The position numbers were made by a program, and so were the translations under genes. Under the pieces are notes generated by a model. It was not told the DNA's origin and did not search any database. It worked only from the letters and a program-made list of their open reading frames with translations. Positions 36,431-45,692 of a stretch of DNA of 64,000 nucleotides are shown one piece after another. Position 1 is the stretch's first letter; every line of letters starts with the position of its first letter. Source of the DNA: Bin87 sp965116785 (GTDB taxonomy: Bacteria; Chloroflexota; Dehalococcoidia; Lucifugimonadales; UBA3495); contig OZ220731.1 in NCBI GenBank assembly GCA_965116785.1, positions 3,286,001 through 3,350,000 of the forward strand, given 5' to 3'.

Positions 36431-39400
36431 TCAGCTTCCGAGGCGGTTGGAACGGGCCTTTGCAATGGCCTCCTGTAGGGCTGCGTTGATGCGTGAGCCG
36501 CCTCTCTTGAACCCCAGTTCCTGCCGTAACTCACGGAGCAGCTCTTCGTCGGTGCGAAGCAATGTGTCGGATATTATCCATTCCGCCAGAGTCGTCAACT
36601 GGTCCCGTGAGTAACGGGCTATCGGCATACCCGGGGGTACAGCCGGCCGTTGGCCCCGGTCGGGCTGTGGGGCAGCCGGCTCCGGCGCTTTGGACGACGT
36701 TTTGGGGATATTCTCCGTTCCGGTCCTTGCGTCCTTGGCGTCGGCGATTGCCACGGCCTTTCGCCATGCTTCCAGAGCTAGGTCGGCCTGCCCTTCCGGG
36801 TCCAGGAACCAGTCGGTGGACCAGATGCGGTGGAACCTCCAGCCCAGGTTCTCCAGAACCTGTTGCCGGAGGCGGTCGCGGTCCCGGGCGGTGGGAGTGG
36901 AGTGATACGTTGCCCCGTCGGCTTCAATGGCCAGCACCATCCGCCCCGGTTGTTCCGGATGGCCGCAGGCGAAATCCAGCCGGTAGCCGGCTACTCCGTA
37001 CTGCGGGGTCACCGGGATGACCCTTTGCTCCAGTTGGCGCATGATGTTCAGCTCGAAGGGGTTCAGGGGCTCGTCGCTCAGGCTGCCGCCCATGGCGGTT
37101 CCGCCAGAGGCGGCGAATTCCAGGTACTGCCGCAACAGCTCCACGCCCTCGGCGGATGACCGGTTCGGGTCCATGTCGTGGTGGGAAAAGCCGGCGACCA
37201 GGTGAATCCTGGACCTGGCCCGGGTGACGGCCACGTTCAGGCGTCGCTCGCCGCCTTCCTGGTTCAGCGGGCCGAAGCGGTAGGGCAGGGCGCCGTCGGC
37301 CGCCTTGTGGTAGCCGACGCTCAGTATGATCACGTCCCGCTCGTCGCCCTGCACCCGCTCGATGTTCTTGACGAAGAAGGGTTCTTCCCTGGTGGCGGCG
37401 AAGAATTCGTCCAGCGAACGGTCTTCTTCGCCGGACAGGCGTCGCCGCAGTGCCTCTTCGATGTTGTCGGCGTGGTGAGAGCCGAAGGCAATCACGCCCA
37501 GGGATGCGTCGGGCTGCTTCTGGGCGTGTTCCATGATGAGATCCACCACCTTCTTGACTTCATCGGGGTGCGACCTGGTGGACCTGCCCATGGTTGGCGT
37601 CAGGTCCACCTGGTGAAAGGTGATGGGTGATTCCTGCGTCGTGCCAGGGAAGGCGGTCAGGGCCTCGCCATAGATGTGGTTGTTGGAGAAGGCGATGAGC
37701 CTTCCGTCCCGGCTGCGGTAGTGCCATTGCAGCATCTGTTCCCTGATGGGCAGGGCCTTGACCACGTCCAGGATGGACTCGATGTTGGCGATGAGTGCCG
37801 GGGCCAGGTCTTGAGCGTTGTCGTCGGCGTCGTCTTCCGTGTCCTGGCTGCGGAAGAAGTTGGTGGGAGGCAGTTGCCGGTCGTCTCCGGCTACAATGGC
37901 CTGACTGGCGCGGGCCAGGGCGCCGATGGCTTCCGCCGGCGGGATTTGCGAGGCTTCGTCGAAGATGACCACGTCGAACAGGCCGGTGTCGGCGGGGATC
38001 ATCTCGGCCACCTGTAGTGGCGACATCATCCAGCAGGGGCGCATGGCGCACAGCACGTCTGGGGCCTGGTGCACCATTTGTCGCACCGAAAGGTGGCGGC
38101 TCTTTTTGGCCGCCTCGCGCCTCACCAGGTCGGTCTGGGCCGGGTGCTCGTTCATGGCGGCGACGGCCTGTTCCGCGGCTGCTCGCCTGATGCGCTCCGG
38201 GTTCCGTTGGAGATGTTGAGCATCCAGCCGGGCGAAGTCGTCTCGGGAGCGGCCATGGGATTCTCCCGTGAACCCGGACAGCCGGGGTTCTTCTAGGGAG
38301 AGCTCGGACCAGACTCCCTGGAGCCACGCATGGGCTACCGCGTGGGTTGCCAGATTGGCAGGGATGGCGTTGCCGACTTCCGAGATGATCCGTGCGATGC
38401 CGGCTTCAGCGAACCGTTTTTGGAGTTCCAGCAGTTGCGGGAGCCTGGCGGCGACCGCCTGTTGGGCAACCATGGTTTCGATTGCGAAACTCAGTTGCTC
38501 AAAGGGCAGGTCCGGCAGTTCCGGTCGTTTGACTTCCTCTGCCAGACCGGTCAGGGCTGACACAAGTTCGGTGACGCTCTGGTGTCGGTCGCCGGCGTTT
38601 GCCGGCGCCTGGGGGAAAGCGTCGGGATTGCGGCAGTATTCCCGCCATGTTCGTGCCTGTTGGTCCGCCTTGACCAATGCTTGATGAGCTTCGTCGCCCG
38701 ATAGCTTGCGCCCGGTCAGAACTTGTTCTTGGACCAACCGGCGTGCGGCGCGGTGGGTGCGCGACAGTCCAGCCGTCAGCCGGCTGAGCCCGGACCTGGG
38801 GGCCAGAACCGCGAGCAGCGAGGCATGGTCCAGCCGGTATATGTCGGGATGGAACTTCGCCAGGTATTCCTCGATTTGGGCGAGTAGTCCGGTCAGGGCG
38901 GGCCAGTCGGCGACGGCTTCGGGTACGTTCAGCGACAGTGCCTCGGCGCAAGCAGACAGTTCCGAGTGGCGTTGCGGCAGGAGTTCCTGCGTGATGCCGT
39001 GAACCAGGTCAAGAAGTCGCCGCACCTCGTCGGTCGAGCCGGGAGACGCTCCGGCCCAGTGGGGATAACGCGTCGAAAGCCACGGGCCTTCCAGGTCGGT
39101 CCATTGCTGTACCTCTCTTTGCAGGTCCCGGAGCCCTTCCTGGCTCACTTGGCTCAGCTTTTCCCTAGGTATCGAGAGGCCGGCTTTGGCTCCCTCGGGT
39201 ATGTCCAGCAATTGGGTTTGGACCTCATATGCGCTGATGTCCCAAGGCGCTCTCTTGGTGTGCATTGCTGCTCGGTGTTCCACCAGGGCCTGCTTGTTCC
39301 GGGAGAGTTCCCGGTGCAGGTCGGAGTAATCTCCCTGTGGAGTGGACCCGACCCGTTGCATGGCTTCCGCCAATCCCCTGGAGAATTCCCGTCGGGACTT

Positions 39401-40501
39401 GAAACCGCCGTGGCAGTCCATGACCAAGCCGCCAAGGCCGGCCCGGTTCAGGCGGCTGATTACTACTTCGACCGCGGCCTGTTTCTGTGCTACGAACAAT
39501 ACTCTCTTGGAGTCGGCGATGAGAGCGGCGATGAGGTTGACGATGGTCTGGGACTTGCCGGTTCCCGGGGGTCCCCATATGACTTCCGACTGCCCCATGA
39601 GGGCCCAGTTGATGGCTTGGTGCTGGGTGGAGTCGGCGTCCAGGGCCAGGAACTCGGCCTCCGGCGGCTGGGTGTCCGGCAGGTCGGGCGCCGGGCTGGC
39701 CACGGTGGATGCCAGCAGTTCCCGCGCTTCCGGCACTCCGGCGATGGCCGCCACCAGGTCGTTGCCGGCGAAGAACTCCAGGTTCTGCTCCAGGTCAGCG
39801 ACCAACGGCAGGTTGTTGTACTGGAAATTTCCCACCACCAGTCGTGGGGAGATGCTCAGCCCCGGCGCTTGGGCAAGGCAGTCGCCCACTTGGGCCAGCA
39901 TTTGCCGCATGGCGGTCAGGTTGTTGGGCGGCTCCTCCAGGTCAAAGTCGTCGTCCGAAAGTTCGACGCCGTAGTCGTTCCGCATGGCGTGGGCCAGTAC
40001 GGGGTTGAGGTGTGCGTCTCCGGACACTTGCAGGGAGAATTCGCGGTGCGCCGAATCCTCGGGTTCTGCCGTCAGGGGCAGCAATATGACCGGGGCGTTG
40101 GGTCGTGCGCCGGCCGTGGTGTCCCAGGTGGCTAGTCCTGTGGCAAGGAACAGGGTGTTGGCGCCTTTTTCTTCCAGGTAGGCCCGTGCCGTGCGGCTGA
40201 TGCGTTTCAGCCTGCCCTGGGCGTCCGGCAGCGGGTTCGTTCGGCTGGCAGGGTCTTCGGGTACGAGATTGGATAGTCGCACCCTGCGTCCGTTGAGAAG
40301 GGAATTGACCGCGGCTTCGTTGACGTGGGTATCGTCTGCCTGTGGAGTCAGGTCTAGGGTTCCCGTCTTCAGGTCGCGGTAATGCAGGAGGGGGCTGCGG
40401 GTGGTGTCCAGCAGCTGTCGCTTCCACTGGGTTGCCGCACGTTGCAAGGCTCTGATTCTGGGCGAATCTCCGGTTTCCGGGGCGGGTGTGGTGGTGGTCA
40501 A
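36431..40501 (-). CDS. DUF4011-helicase-nuclease protein (Hhe-type defence gene)
   Basis: A 1356-residue protein. The N-terminal 270 residues match DUF4011 (WKRQLLDTTRSPLLHYRDLK, LPLTAEPEDSAHREF). A superfamily 1 helicase follows, with Walker A GPPGTGKSQ (Lys316), motif II IFDEASQIPPAEA (Asp848-Glu849) and a late motif GDERDVIILSVGYHK and LNVAVTRAR. The C-terminal 200 residues are a Vsr/DUF559-like (MTES_1575) nuclease, with Asp1176 in YRLDFA and Glu1193 in LAIEADGATYH. The domain order DUF4011-helicase-Vsr is that of the single-gene anti-phage system Hhe. All catalytic motifs look intact. Upstream on the same strand are the tail of an SNF2 helicase and a DUF4238 gene, so it lies in a defence-like cluster. 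The protein ends NRLGS with a TGA. Confidence 0.85.
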   Translation of the reverse strand: MTTTTPAPETGDSPRIRALQRAATQWKRQLLDTTRSPLLHYRDLKTGTLDLTPQADDTHVNEAAVNSLLNGRRVRLSNLVPEDPASRTNPLPDAQGRLKRISRTARAYLEEKGANTLFLATGLATWDTTAGARPNAPVILLPLTAEPEDSAHREFSLQVSGDAHLNPVLAHAMRNDYGVELSDDDFDLEEPPNNLTAMRQMLAQVGDCLAQAPGLSISPRLVVGNFQYNNLPLVADLEQNLEFFAGNDLVAAIAGVPEARELLASTVASPAPDLPDTQPPEAEFLALDADSTQHQAINWALMGQSEVIWGPPGTGKSQTIVNLIAALIADSKRVLFVAQKQAAVEVVISRLNRAGLGGLVMDCHGGFKSRREFSRGLAEAMQRVGSTPQGDYSDLHRELSRNKQALVEHRAAMHTKRAPWDISAYEVQTQLLDIPEGAKAGLSIPREKLSQVSQEGLRDLQREVQQWTDLEGPWLSTRYPHWAGASPGSTDEVRRLLDLVHGITQELLPQRHSELSACAEALSLNVPEAVADWPALTGLLAQIEEYLAKFHPDIYRLDHASLLAVLAPRSGLSRLTAGLSRTHRAARRLVQEQVLTGRKLSGDEAHQALVKADQQARTWREYCRNPDAFPQAPANAGDRHQSVTELVSALTGLAEEVKRPELPDLPFEQLSFAIETMVAQQAVAARLPQLLELQKRFAEAGIARIISEVGNAIPANLATHAVAHAWLQGVWSELSLEEPRLSGFTGESHGRSRDDFARLDAQHLQRNPERIRRAAAEQAVAAMNEHPAQTDLVRREAAKKSRHLSVRQMVHQAPDVLCAMRPCWMMSPLQVAEMIPADTGLFDVVIFDEASQIPPAEAIGALARASQAIVAGDDRQLPPTNFFRSQDTEDDADDNAQDLAPALIANIESILDVVKALPIREQMLQWHYRSRDGRLIAFSNNHIYGEALTAFPGTTQESPITFHQVDLTPTMGRSTRSHPDEVKKVVDLIMEHAQKQPDASLGVIAFGSHHADNIEEALRRRLSGEEDRSLDEFFAATREEPFFVKNIERVQGDERDVIILSVGYHKAADGALPYRFGPLNQEGGERRLNVAVTRARSRIHLVAGFSHHDMDPNRSSAEGVELLRQYLEFAASGGTAMGGSLSDEPLNPFELNIMRQLEQRVIPVTPQYGVAGYRLDFACGHPEQPGRMVLAIEADGATYHSTPTARDRDRLRQQVLENLGWRFHRIWSTDWFLDPEGQADLALEAWRKAVAIADAKDARTGTENIPKTSSKAPEPAAPQPDRGQRPAVPPGMPIARYSRDQLTTLAEWIISDTLLRTDEELLRELRQELGFKRGGSRINAALQEAIAKARSNRLGS

Positions 40502-40613
40502 TGCTCACCTCCCAAGGTTTGGTGGCGTGTTCTCTTGAACAGCGGTTTCAAGCCTCGTCTTGGTCTGATGCTTGATAAACTCTGGTGATGCCTCGGTCCG
40601 TTGGCCGTTCGGA

Positions 40614-41379
40614 TCAGAATGGTGGACCGGACCACCACTTCAGTCTGCCGTCGGCGTCTTGGTACGCCTGCAGGTCCGTGGTAACGCGGGCTGCGCCGCC
40701 TGTGGGGTCGGTCACTTTCCAGTGCTTGCCGCCAATCCACTCCACGGACCATCCCGCGGGCATGAGCTCGTTTCGATGCAGGGGTTTCTCCAGGTCTGCC
40801 ATGGTTACCATGGGGTTGTTTGGCGCGTTTACGGTTTCCCATTGGGCGTTCAGTCGGTTGATGTCGAACTCCCGGCGGGATAGGAGTTTTTCCAGCTCCT
40901 GCTCTGGGTCGGCCTCGTCGCGGATGATGCGCTGGATTCCGGCGGCGATGAAGGGTGGGTACTCGCCCACGTTGGCGCGGATGCTCTCGAAACGGCGAGC
41001 TACGGCCTGGTAGGCGTCGTGCTCCGCGGTGCCGATGTAGAAGAGGTTGACGACGTCGACGACGGGACGCTCTTGCCCGATGCGGTCGATGCGTCCGGCG
41101 CGCTGTTCCAGCGTCATGGGGTTCCACGGAACGTCGTAGTTGACGACTGCCGTGCAGAATTGCAAGTTCAGCGATTCCGACGCCGTCTCTGTGCAGAACA
41201 GCATTCCCTCCGGTTGTTGGCGGAACTGCCGCAGGCGTTCGGCGCGGTCTCCCAGGTTGGCGTCCTGACCGGGTAGGCTGGTCACGTAGTGCCCGGCGTG
41301 TTGCAGATGCTCGGAGAGCCAGCTCTGGGTGTCGCGGAACTGGGTGAACATGAGGATGTGGGAGTGTTCCCTCTGCTGA
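40614..41379 (-). pseudogene. SNF2-family helicase, C-terminal part only
   Basis: The second RecA domain is present: HILMFTQFRDTQSWLSEHL, LFCTETASESLNLQFC and the motif VI QRAGRIDRIGQERPV, then a long helical tail. The whole ATP-binding first half is missing. The similarity begins within a few bases of the DUF4238 stop codon, so the 5' part was probably replaced when that gene arrived. It ends 113 bases before the Hhe-type gene and probably once formed an operon with it. Confidence 0.8.
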
Positions 41380-41384
41380 TGGTG

Positions 41385-42230
41385 TCAGGGTTTGTATCTG
41401 TATTGTGAATCGTTGCCCAAGCGAGAGAGGCAAGCATCTATTGATTCTCTGGTCGGGGCGTAAAGATTGTTTGATCCCTGCGCCATCAAACAGTTGAATT
41501 CTACAACCTGACGTGCAGTAAGTTCTGCAGCATCAGGGTTACGGGTGAGTAAGGGTGATTGGCCTGCACTGGCTATCTCTAATTCGTTCGTAGCTGGGTT
41601 GCGAGCCCATAGACCTGCCAATGCCGAACGACTATCCGATATGAACCGGAGCATCAAGTTTTTTGATATTGGGAACAAAGTCCACAGGCCAGTTTCGCCT
41701 CTATTTACAGGAGGATTGAGACTTACAACTATGTGATCGGAGGTTATGAACTGGCCTTTGCTTTTTGCAGGATCTAACCTATCAAACGTCAGGCTGTCCC
41801 CTACAGCCTTTACGCCTGATAGGAAAAGCCGAGGGTCTTCGCGGCGTGCGTATTTGCGGTAGAAGGGATCGGCATCCCAAAGATTGTATTCTACAAGAAT
41901 CTTGTAGAGGCTTTTGAGGAATGACTCGCCTCGCACGTAATGTAATGCGGCAAAATCCAGTAACGAGCGGTGCAATAATGGATCATCCAGCCTATGCAGT
42001 TCAGCCTCATCGTTGACCTTCAACACATCCTTCAAATCGTTCTCCATTTCTGTGATGATCTTATCTACGGAGGGAGCGCAAGGTATTTCAAACAGTCCTG
42101 TCCGCCGCACTGAACGCCTCCTTGGCTCATAGCTATCACGCGCTAAATGCCAAACCTCAGTGGAGTTTGGCTGGCTGCCGGGGAAGCCAAAGGACTGTAG
42201 TAAGGCTCTCTGTACTCGATGTTGTCCCAT
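41385..42230 (-). CDS. DUF4238 family protein
   Basis: A 281-residue protein starting MGQHRVQRALLQSFGF, the hallmark opening of DUF4238 (QHxVPRxxLxxF). The core has FAALHYVRGESFL and FITSDHIVVSLNPPVNRGET, TLFPISKNLMLRF. Members often occur in defence islands and plasmids but their activity is not established. AGGAG lies 7 bases before the ATG. The gene is uninterrupted; an IS1380 element begins about 35 bases upstream of its start and may have displaced or supplied its promoter. Its base use is more AT-rich than its neighbours, suggesting separate transfer. Confidence 0.75.
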   Translation of the reverse strand: MGQHRVQRALLQSFGFPGSQPNSTEVWHLARDSYEPRRRSVRRTGLFEIPCAPSVDKIITEMENDLKDVLKVNDEAELHRLDDPLLHRSLLDFAALHYVRGESFLKSLYKILVEYNLWDADPFYRKYARREDPRLFLSGVKAVGDSLTFDRLDPAKSKGQFITSDHIVVSLNPPVNRGETGLWTLFPISKNLMLRFISDSRSALAGLWARNPATNELEIASAGQSPLLTRNPDAAELTARQVVEFNCLMAQGSNNLYAPTRESIDACLSRLGNDSQYRYKP

Positions 42231-42264
42231 GACGATTCTCCTTCACGATATTGCCGTGCATTAA

Positions 42265-43966
42265 CCCCAATCCACCGAAAGGATGGGTGTGCTGGCGCGT
42301 GGGGATGATTAGAAAGTGCTCCCGGCTTCGGGGATAATGGTTTGTGATACGCCAAACCAGCCCGAAACGAGGAGCACCTAACGGATGCTACCACGCAATG
42401 ACCCTGACCGCATCCAAATTGCCTTCGACGATCACCGCCTGGTGGCCAATGCCGGGTTGATCCTGCCGGTCACCATGGCCCATCATCTGGGACTGGGCGA
42501 GTTGGTGGACCGCCATGTTGATCCGGGCCGTGTCCCCGGCCGAGCCAACGCTGGCGACAAGGTGCTGACCCTGGCAGCATCGGCACTGGCCGGTGGGGAC
42601 TGCATTGACGACGCTGATGCGCTGCGCGCTGGCGAAACCGAGCAAGTGCTGGGCTGCACAGTCAAGGCTCCGTCCACCCTGGGGACTTTCCTGCGCAGTT
42701 TCCAGTGGGGCCACGTGCGCCAGCTGGACCGGGTGGGCCGGGAGGTGCTGGCCCGTGCCTGGGCGGCTGGCGCCGGACCGGGCGACGATCCGCTGACCAT
42801 CGACCTGGACTCCACCGTGTGCGAGACTTACGGCCTGGCCAAGGAGGGAGCCCAGTGCCACAACTACGCTGGCCAACGGGGCTATCACCCGCTGTTCGCC
42901 ATCGCCGCCGACACCGGCGACATGCTGATGGCACGACTGCGCAAGGGTCGCGCCAACACCGCTCGGGGCGCCGCTAACTTCCTGCGGGAGACGGTGAGCC
43001 GAGTGCGCCGCGCCGGGGCCACCAGAGAACTCACCATTCGCGCCGACAGCGGCTTCTACAACCGCGACATCGTCAAGGTCTGCCGCGACAAGGGTGTCCG
43101 ATACTCCATCACCGTCCGTCAGCATCAGAGCCTGCGCAACATCATCGAGGCCATACCAAAGCAGGACTGGGAGCCCGTCCCCTACTGGATGGAGGGTGCC
43201 GCCGATGTGGCGGAGACGCAATACACACCCTTCGAGACAAAACCCAACGCCGTGCCGGTCAGGCTCATAGTACGCAGGGTCAAACCCACCCCCGGGTCTC
43301 AACTGGCCCTGTTTGCTACCTACAGTTACCACGCCTTCATCACCGATCGTGAAGGCGATACCCTGGCGCTGGAGGCTGACCATCGCCGCCACGCCGATAT
43401 CGAGAACGCCATCCGCGATCTCAAGTACGGCGTGGGGCTGAACCACCTCCCGTCGGGACGCTTCCCCGCCAACGCCGCCTGGATGACCGTCCAGATCATG
43501 GCTCACAATCTCGCCCGCCGGACCACGCGCATCGGTCTGGGTGAGTCGGTGGCAACCACCAAGACCCTCCGACGACGCTTCTTCTCCCTGGCCGGACGCC
43601 TCAGTCGCAAGGCCCGCCGCCTCACCCTGCATCTTCCCCAGAACTGGCCCTGGCAAAACCAGTTCAGCAGCGCCCTGGCGCGACCGCGTGCTTTGCCGCT
43701 CCCTTCCTGACCGCGCCCGATCCCCTGCCGTACTATCCAACTGCCTCGCAGATCTGCACCAGGCTGGGACCCGTGTGTCTCCTGCTGCAATCCGCCCGCA
43801 GATCTCGCCCGTCCGCTGGGGCTGTGGCCCGTCAAATATCGCCCGGTCGCTGCTGGGCAGTCAGCACTCGTCCCAATCCGGCGAGGTCATAGCCCTGCCG
43901 GATCTTCCCTTCACCTCTCTTCCCCAGTCTGACCGCCTCTATCCCGTCCCATCGGTGGATTAGGGC
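42265..43966 (+). mobile_element. IS1380-family insertion sequence
   Basis: An intact IS1380-type transposase gene lies between inverted repeats CCCYAATCCACCGA at 42265-42278 and, inverted, 43953-43966 (13 of 14 identical). The length of about 1.7 kb fits the family. I could not find a convincing target duplication, so the exact ends remain provisional. Confidence 0.6.
42385..43710 (+). CDS. IS1380-family transposase
   Basis: A 441-residue DDE transposase. The catalytic Asp are in TIDLDSTVCETYG and TIRADSGFYNRD and the Glu is in ADIENAIRDLKYGVGLNHLP, the order and spacing of IS1380. The C-terminus is basic (RRRFFSLAGRLSRKARRLTL). GAGGAG precedes the ATG. The frame is intact, so the element could be active. 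Confidence 0.92.
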   Translation: MLPRNDPDRIQIAFDDHRLVANAGLILPVTMAHHLGLGELVDRHVDPGRVPGRANAGDKVLTLAASALAGGDCIDDADALRAGETEQVLGCTVKAPSTLGTFLRSFQWGHVRQLDRVGREVLARAWAAGAGPGDDPLTIDLDSTVCETYGLAKEGAQCHNYAGQRGYHPLFAIAADTGDMLMARLRKGRANTARGAANFLRETVSRVRRAGATRELTIRADSGFYNRDIVKVCRDKGVRYSITVRQHQSLRNIIEAIPKQDWEPVPYWMEGAADVAETQYTPFETKPNAVPVRLIVRRVKPTPGSQLALFATYSYHAFITDREGDTLALEADHRRHADIENAIRDLKYGVGLNHLPSGRFPANAAWMTVQIMAHNLARRTTRIGLGESVATTKTLRRRFFSLAGRLSRKARRLTLHLPQNWPWQNQFSSALARPRALPLPS

Positions 43967-44366
43967 TTAGGGAGATGGCCCGGTTTCGTGCGGAGGGAAA
44001 CCCGCATCCGGGCAGCGGCTACAGCCTATCAGCCGGCTAGGGTACCGAGTTTCACGTTCCGTACGACGATGCACAGGACAGATCTGGAGTGGCCGCCGAA
44101 ACGGCGGAGGGGCCCGTGACACGTGCGACCTTGGGGAGATTCCCGGCGGTTCGCAGGACGCTTCCTGGCCACAGAGAGAACGCGTCAGTCGGCTTCGAGT
44201 TCCCTGGCGTCCAGTTAGAACCAGCCGATGGCACCGGCGTCCACCAGTCCCTACACCTCGTGGTCGTCGGACACGCTGGCCACCATGGGGTGCGTGGGGC
44301 TCCGATAGGAACGGTGGAACACGGGCCAGTTGCACGGCAAAGATGGTCGCCGGCGCGACCACAACG
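43967..44366. other. Stretch without a recognised gene
   Basis: No protein-like frame or RNA signal is seen between the IS1380 end and the following minus-strand frame. Confidence 0.4.
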
Positions 44367-45053
44367 TCATGTCTTGGCTTCGTCGCCGCTGCCCGGAAGG
44401 ACGGGCATTGGTTGCTGGAGGTCTTTGTTTACGCGTCGTCGGGAACGAGGACGTGGCCGGATGGCGGTGGGTTTGATCTGTTGAGGCGAAGCTGCCTCGC
44501 GCTCAACGACACCGGGTATGGGAAGAGTCGCCTGAACGGCGGTTGCGTTGGCGTTTTGCCCCATTGCCGTCTTCTGCTTACTATCGTTGCCGGCCCACGT
44601 TGCAGAACTGGATTTTCGACGTGGTTGGCGGCCGACCATCGCAGAGGCGGTTTCGACAGTGAGCTCTTTAGACTCTCCCACTTTTCTGGACGACATCGTT
44701 TGTGGCGAGTCACTGCTTGATGGTGTCGTCTCAGCGTGCTGACTTGATTGTACCGCGATCTGAGTAGCTTCCCGCTTTTCGGCGATTTTACGGCGGTTCT
44801 CAGCGGCACATTCTGGGCACCGGGTTTGCCCCTCCACGGCTTGATTGGGGCAGCGCGCACATAGGCCAAGTTCCTTGCGGCGCTCACAACTGCGAGGCGT
44901 GAGCGCCCGGTTGCGTTCTCGCTTTTCCTCTTCAGTTAGGCGGGGCCTCTTGGGTTGTTTGGGTTTCGCGCGGTTTCTGCGACGTGTGTTACGAGAGTTG
45001 GATTTCTGTGGGAGTGCGAACGTGAACTTGAAGGTAATATCTTCTGTCCGCGT
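44367..45053 (-). pseudogene. Zinc-ribbon protein fragment with basic and Ser/Thr-rich tail
   Basis: The frame contains RPRLTEEEKRERNRALTPRS, then ELGLCARCPNQAVEGQTRCP and ECAAENRRKIAEKRE, that is, a CxxC...CxxC ribbon preceded by a charged helix, then a disordered tail. Such ribbons occur in small proteins of actinobacterial plasmids and phages. No credible start codon exists before the folded part. Near 45053 it meets, in another frame, the nuclease fragment below. The two look like broken genes joined by a deletion. Confidence 0.45.
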
Positions 45054-45367
45054 CTGCTGGCGTCTCGGTCGTCGAGGACGACGAGGTCTGGCCGGCCGGC
45101 CAGAGTGGCGGTCTTGCCGCGCGGCCGATAGGCGCCGTGGGTCTCGACGAAGACGTGGTGGCCGTCGTCTTCCCATTCTTGGCGTTGATGGTTCAGCAGT
45201 GCGGTGTGGCGCATCAGCCACTCGGCTTGGTCGAAATCGGAGGACTGTCTCGTCCATTCTACGTAGTGGGCTTTGAACCAGACGGCCCACTCGCAGGAGT
45301 TCTCGCCAGTCAGGAGACGGGGCAGCCAGGTGGCCCAGATGTAGGGGTGTTCGCGTCGCTGCGGCAT
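45050..45367 (-). pseudogene. PD-(D/E)XK nuclease, N-terminal fragment
   Basis: The frame opens MPQRREHPYIWATWLPRLLT, continues WLMRHTALLNHQRQEWEDDG and reaches TLAGRPDLVVLDD, the first catalytic-Asp strand of PD-(D/E)XK nucleases of this group, whose next element should be an IIDxKTG motif. Directly after DDRDA the sequence changes to unrelated residues, so the catalytic D/E-x-K and the rest of the protein are missing. It is a broken nuclease gene fused to the zinc-ribbon fragment. Confidence 0.55.
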
Positions 45368-45692
45368 GTGACGGCTCCTCCAGGTTGGGTAGCCGTCGTC
45401 AGCCTGACGCGAGTGTATTCGTTGGACGTGCGGGCGCGCTACGGCCGGCTGTCATTAATCTGCTTTGCTGTTGCGAGGTCCTGTGGATTCTTCTCCCGGG
45501 ATGGTTTGCCGCGCCGACGTAATCGTCAGGACTCGGGAGGTGCATCGGCCCGCATAGAGTGCCGAATTGCGTGAGTTGAGGACTCCGGCATGGTTTCCGA
45601 CTCCACATCCCGGGAGCGATGTGCTTCCGGGATTATTCGTGTCGCGTCGACGTTAGCATCCCGCGATCCCGAAAAACGGCAGGAGGCGGAGT
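45368..45692. other. Intergenic region with a short hairpin
   Basis: No gene is seen. ATCCCGG near 45608 and CCGGGAT near 45628 form a 7-bp inverted repeat about 60 bases upstream of the subtilase start; its role is unclear. AGGAGG just before 45693 is the ribosome site of that gene. Confidence 0.35.

Noticed and set aside
38966..40135. Long plus-strand frame opposite the Hhe-type gene
   Set aside because: Antisense shadow; the helicase motifs are on the minus strand.
42388..43740. 450-codon minus-strand frame opposite the IS1380 transposase
   Set aside because: Shadow of the transposase gene; no protein-like domain, and the plus strand has all DDE motifs.
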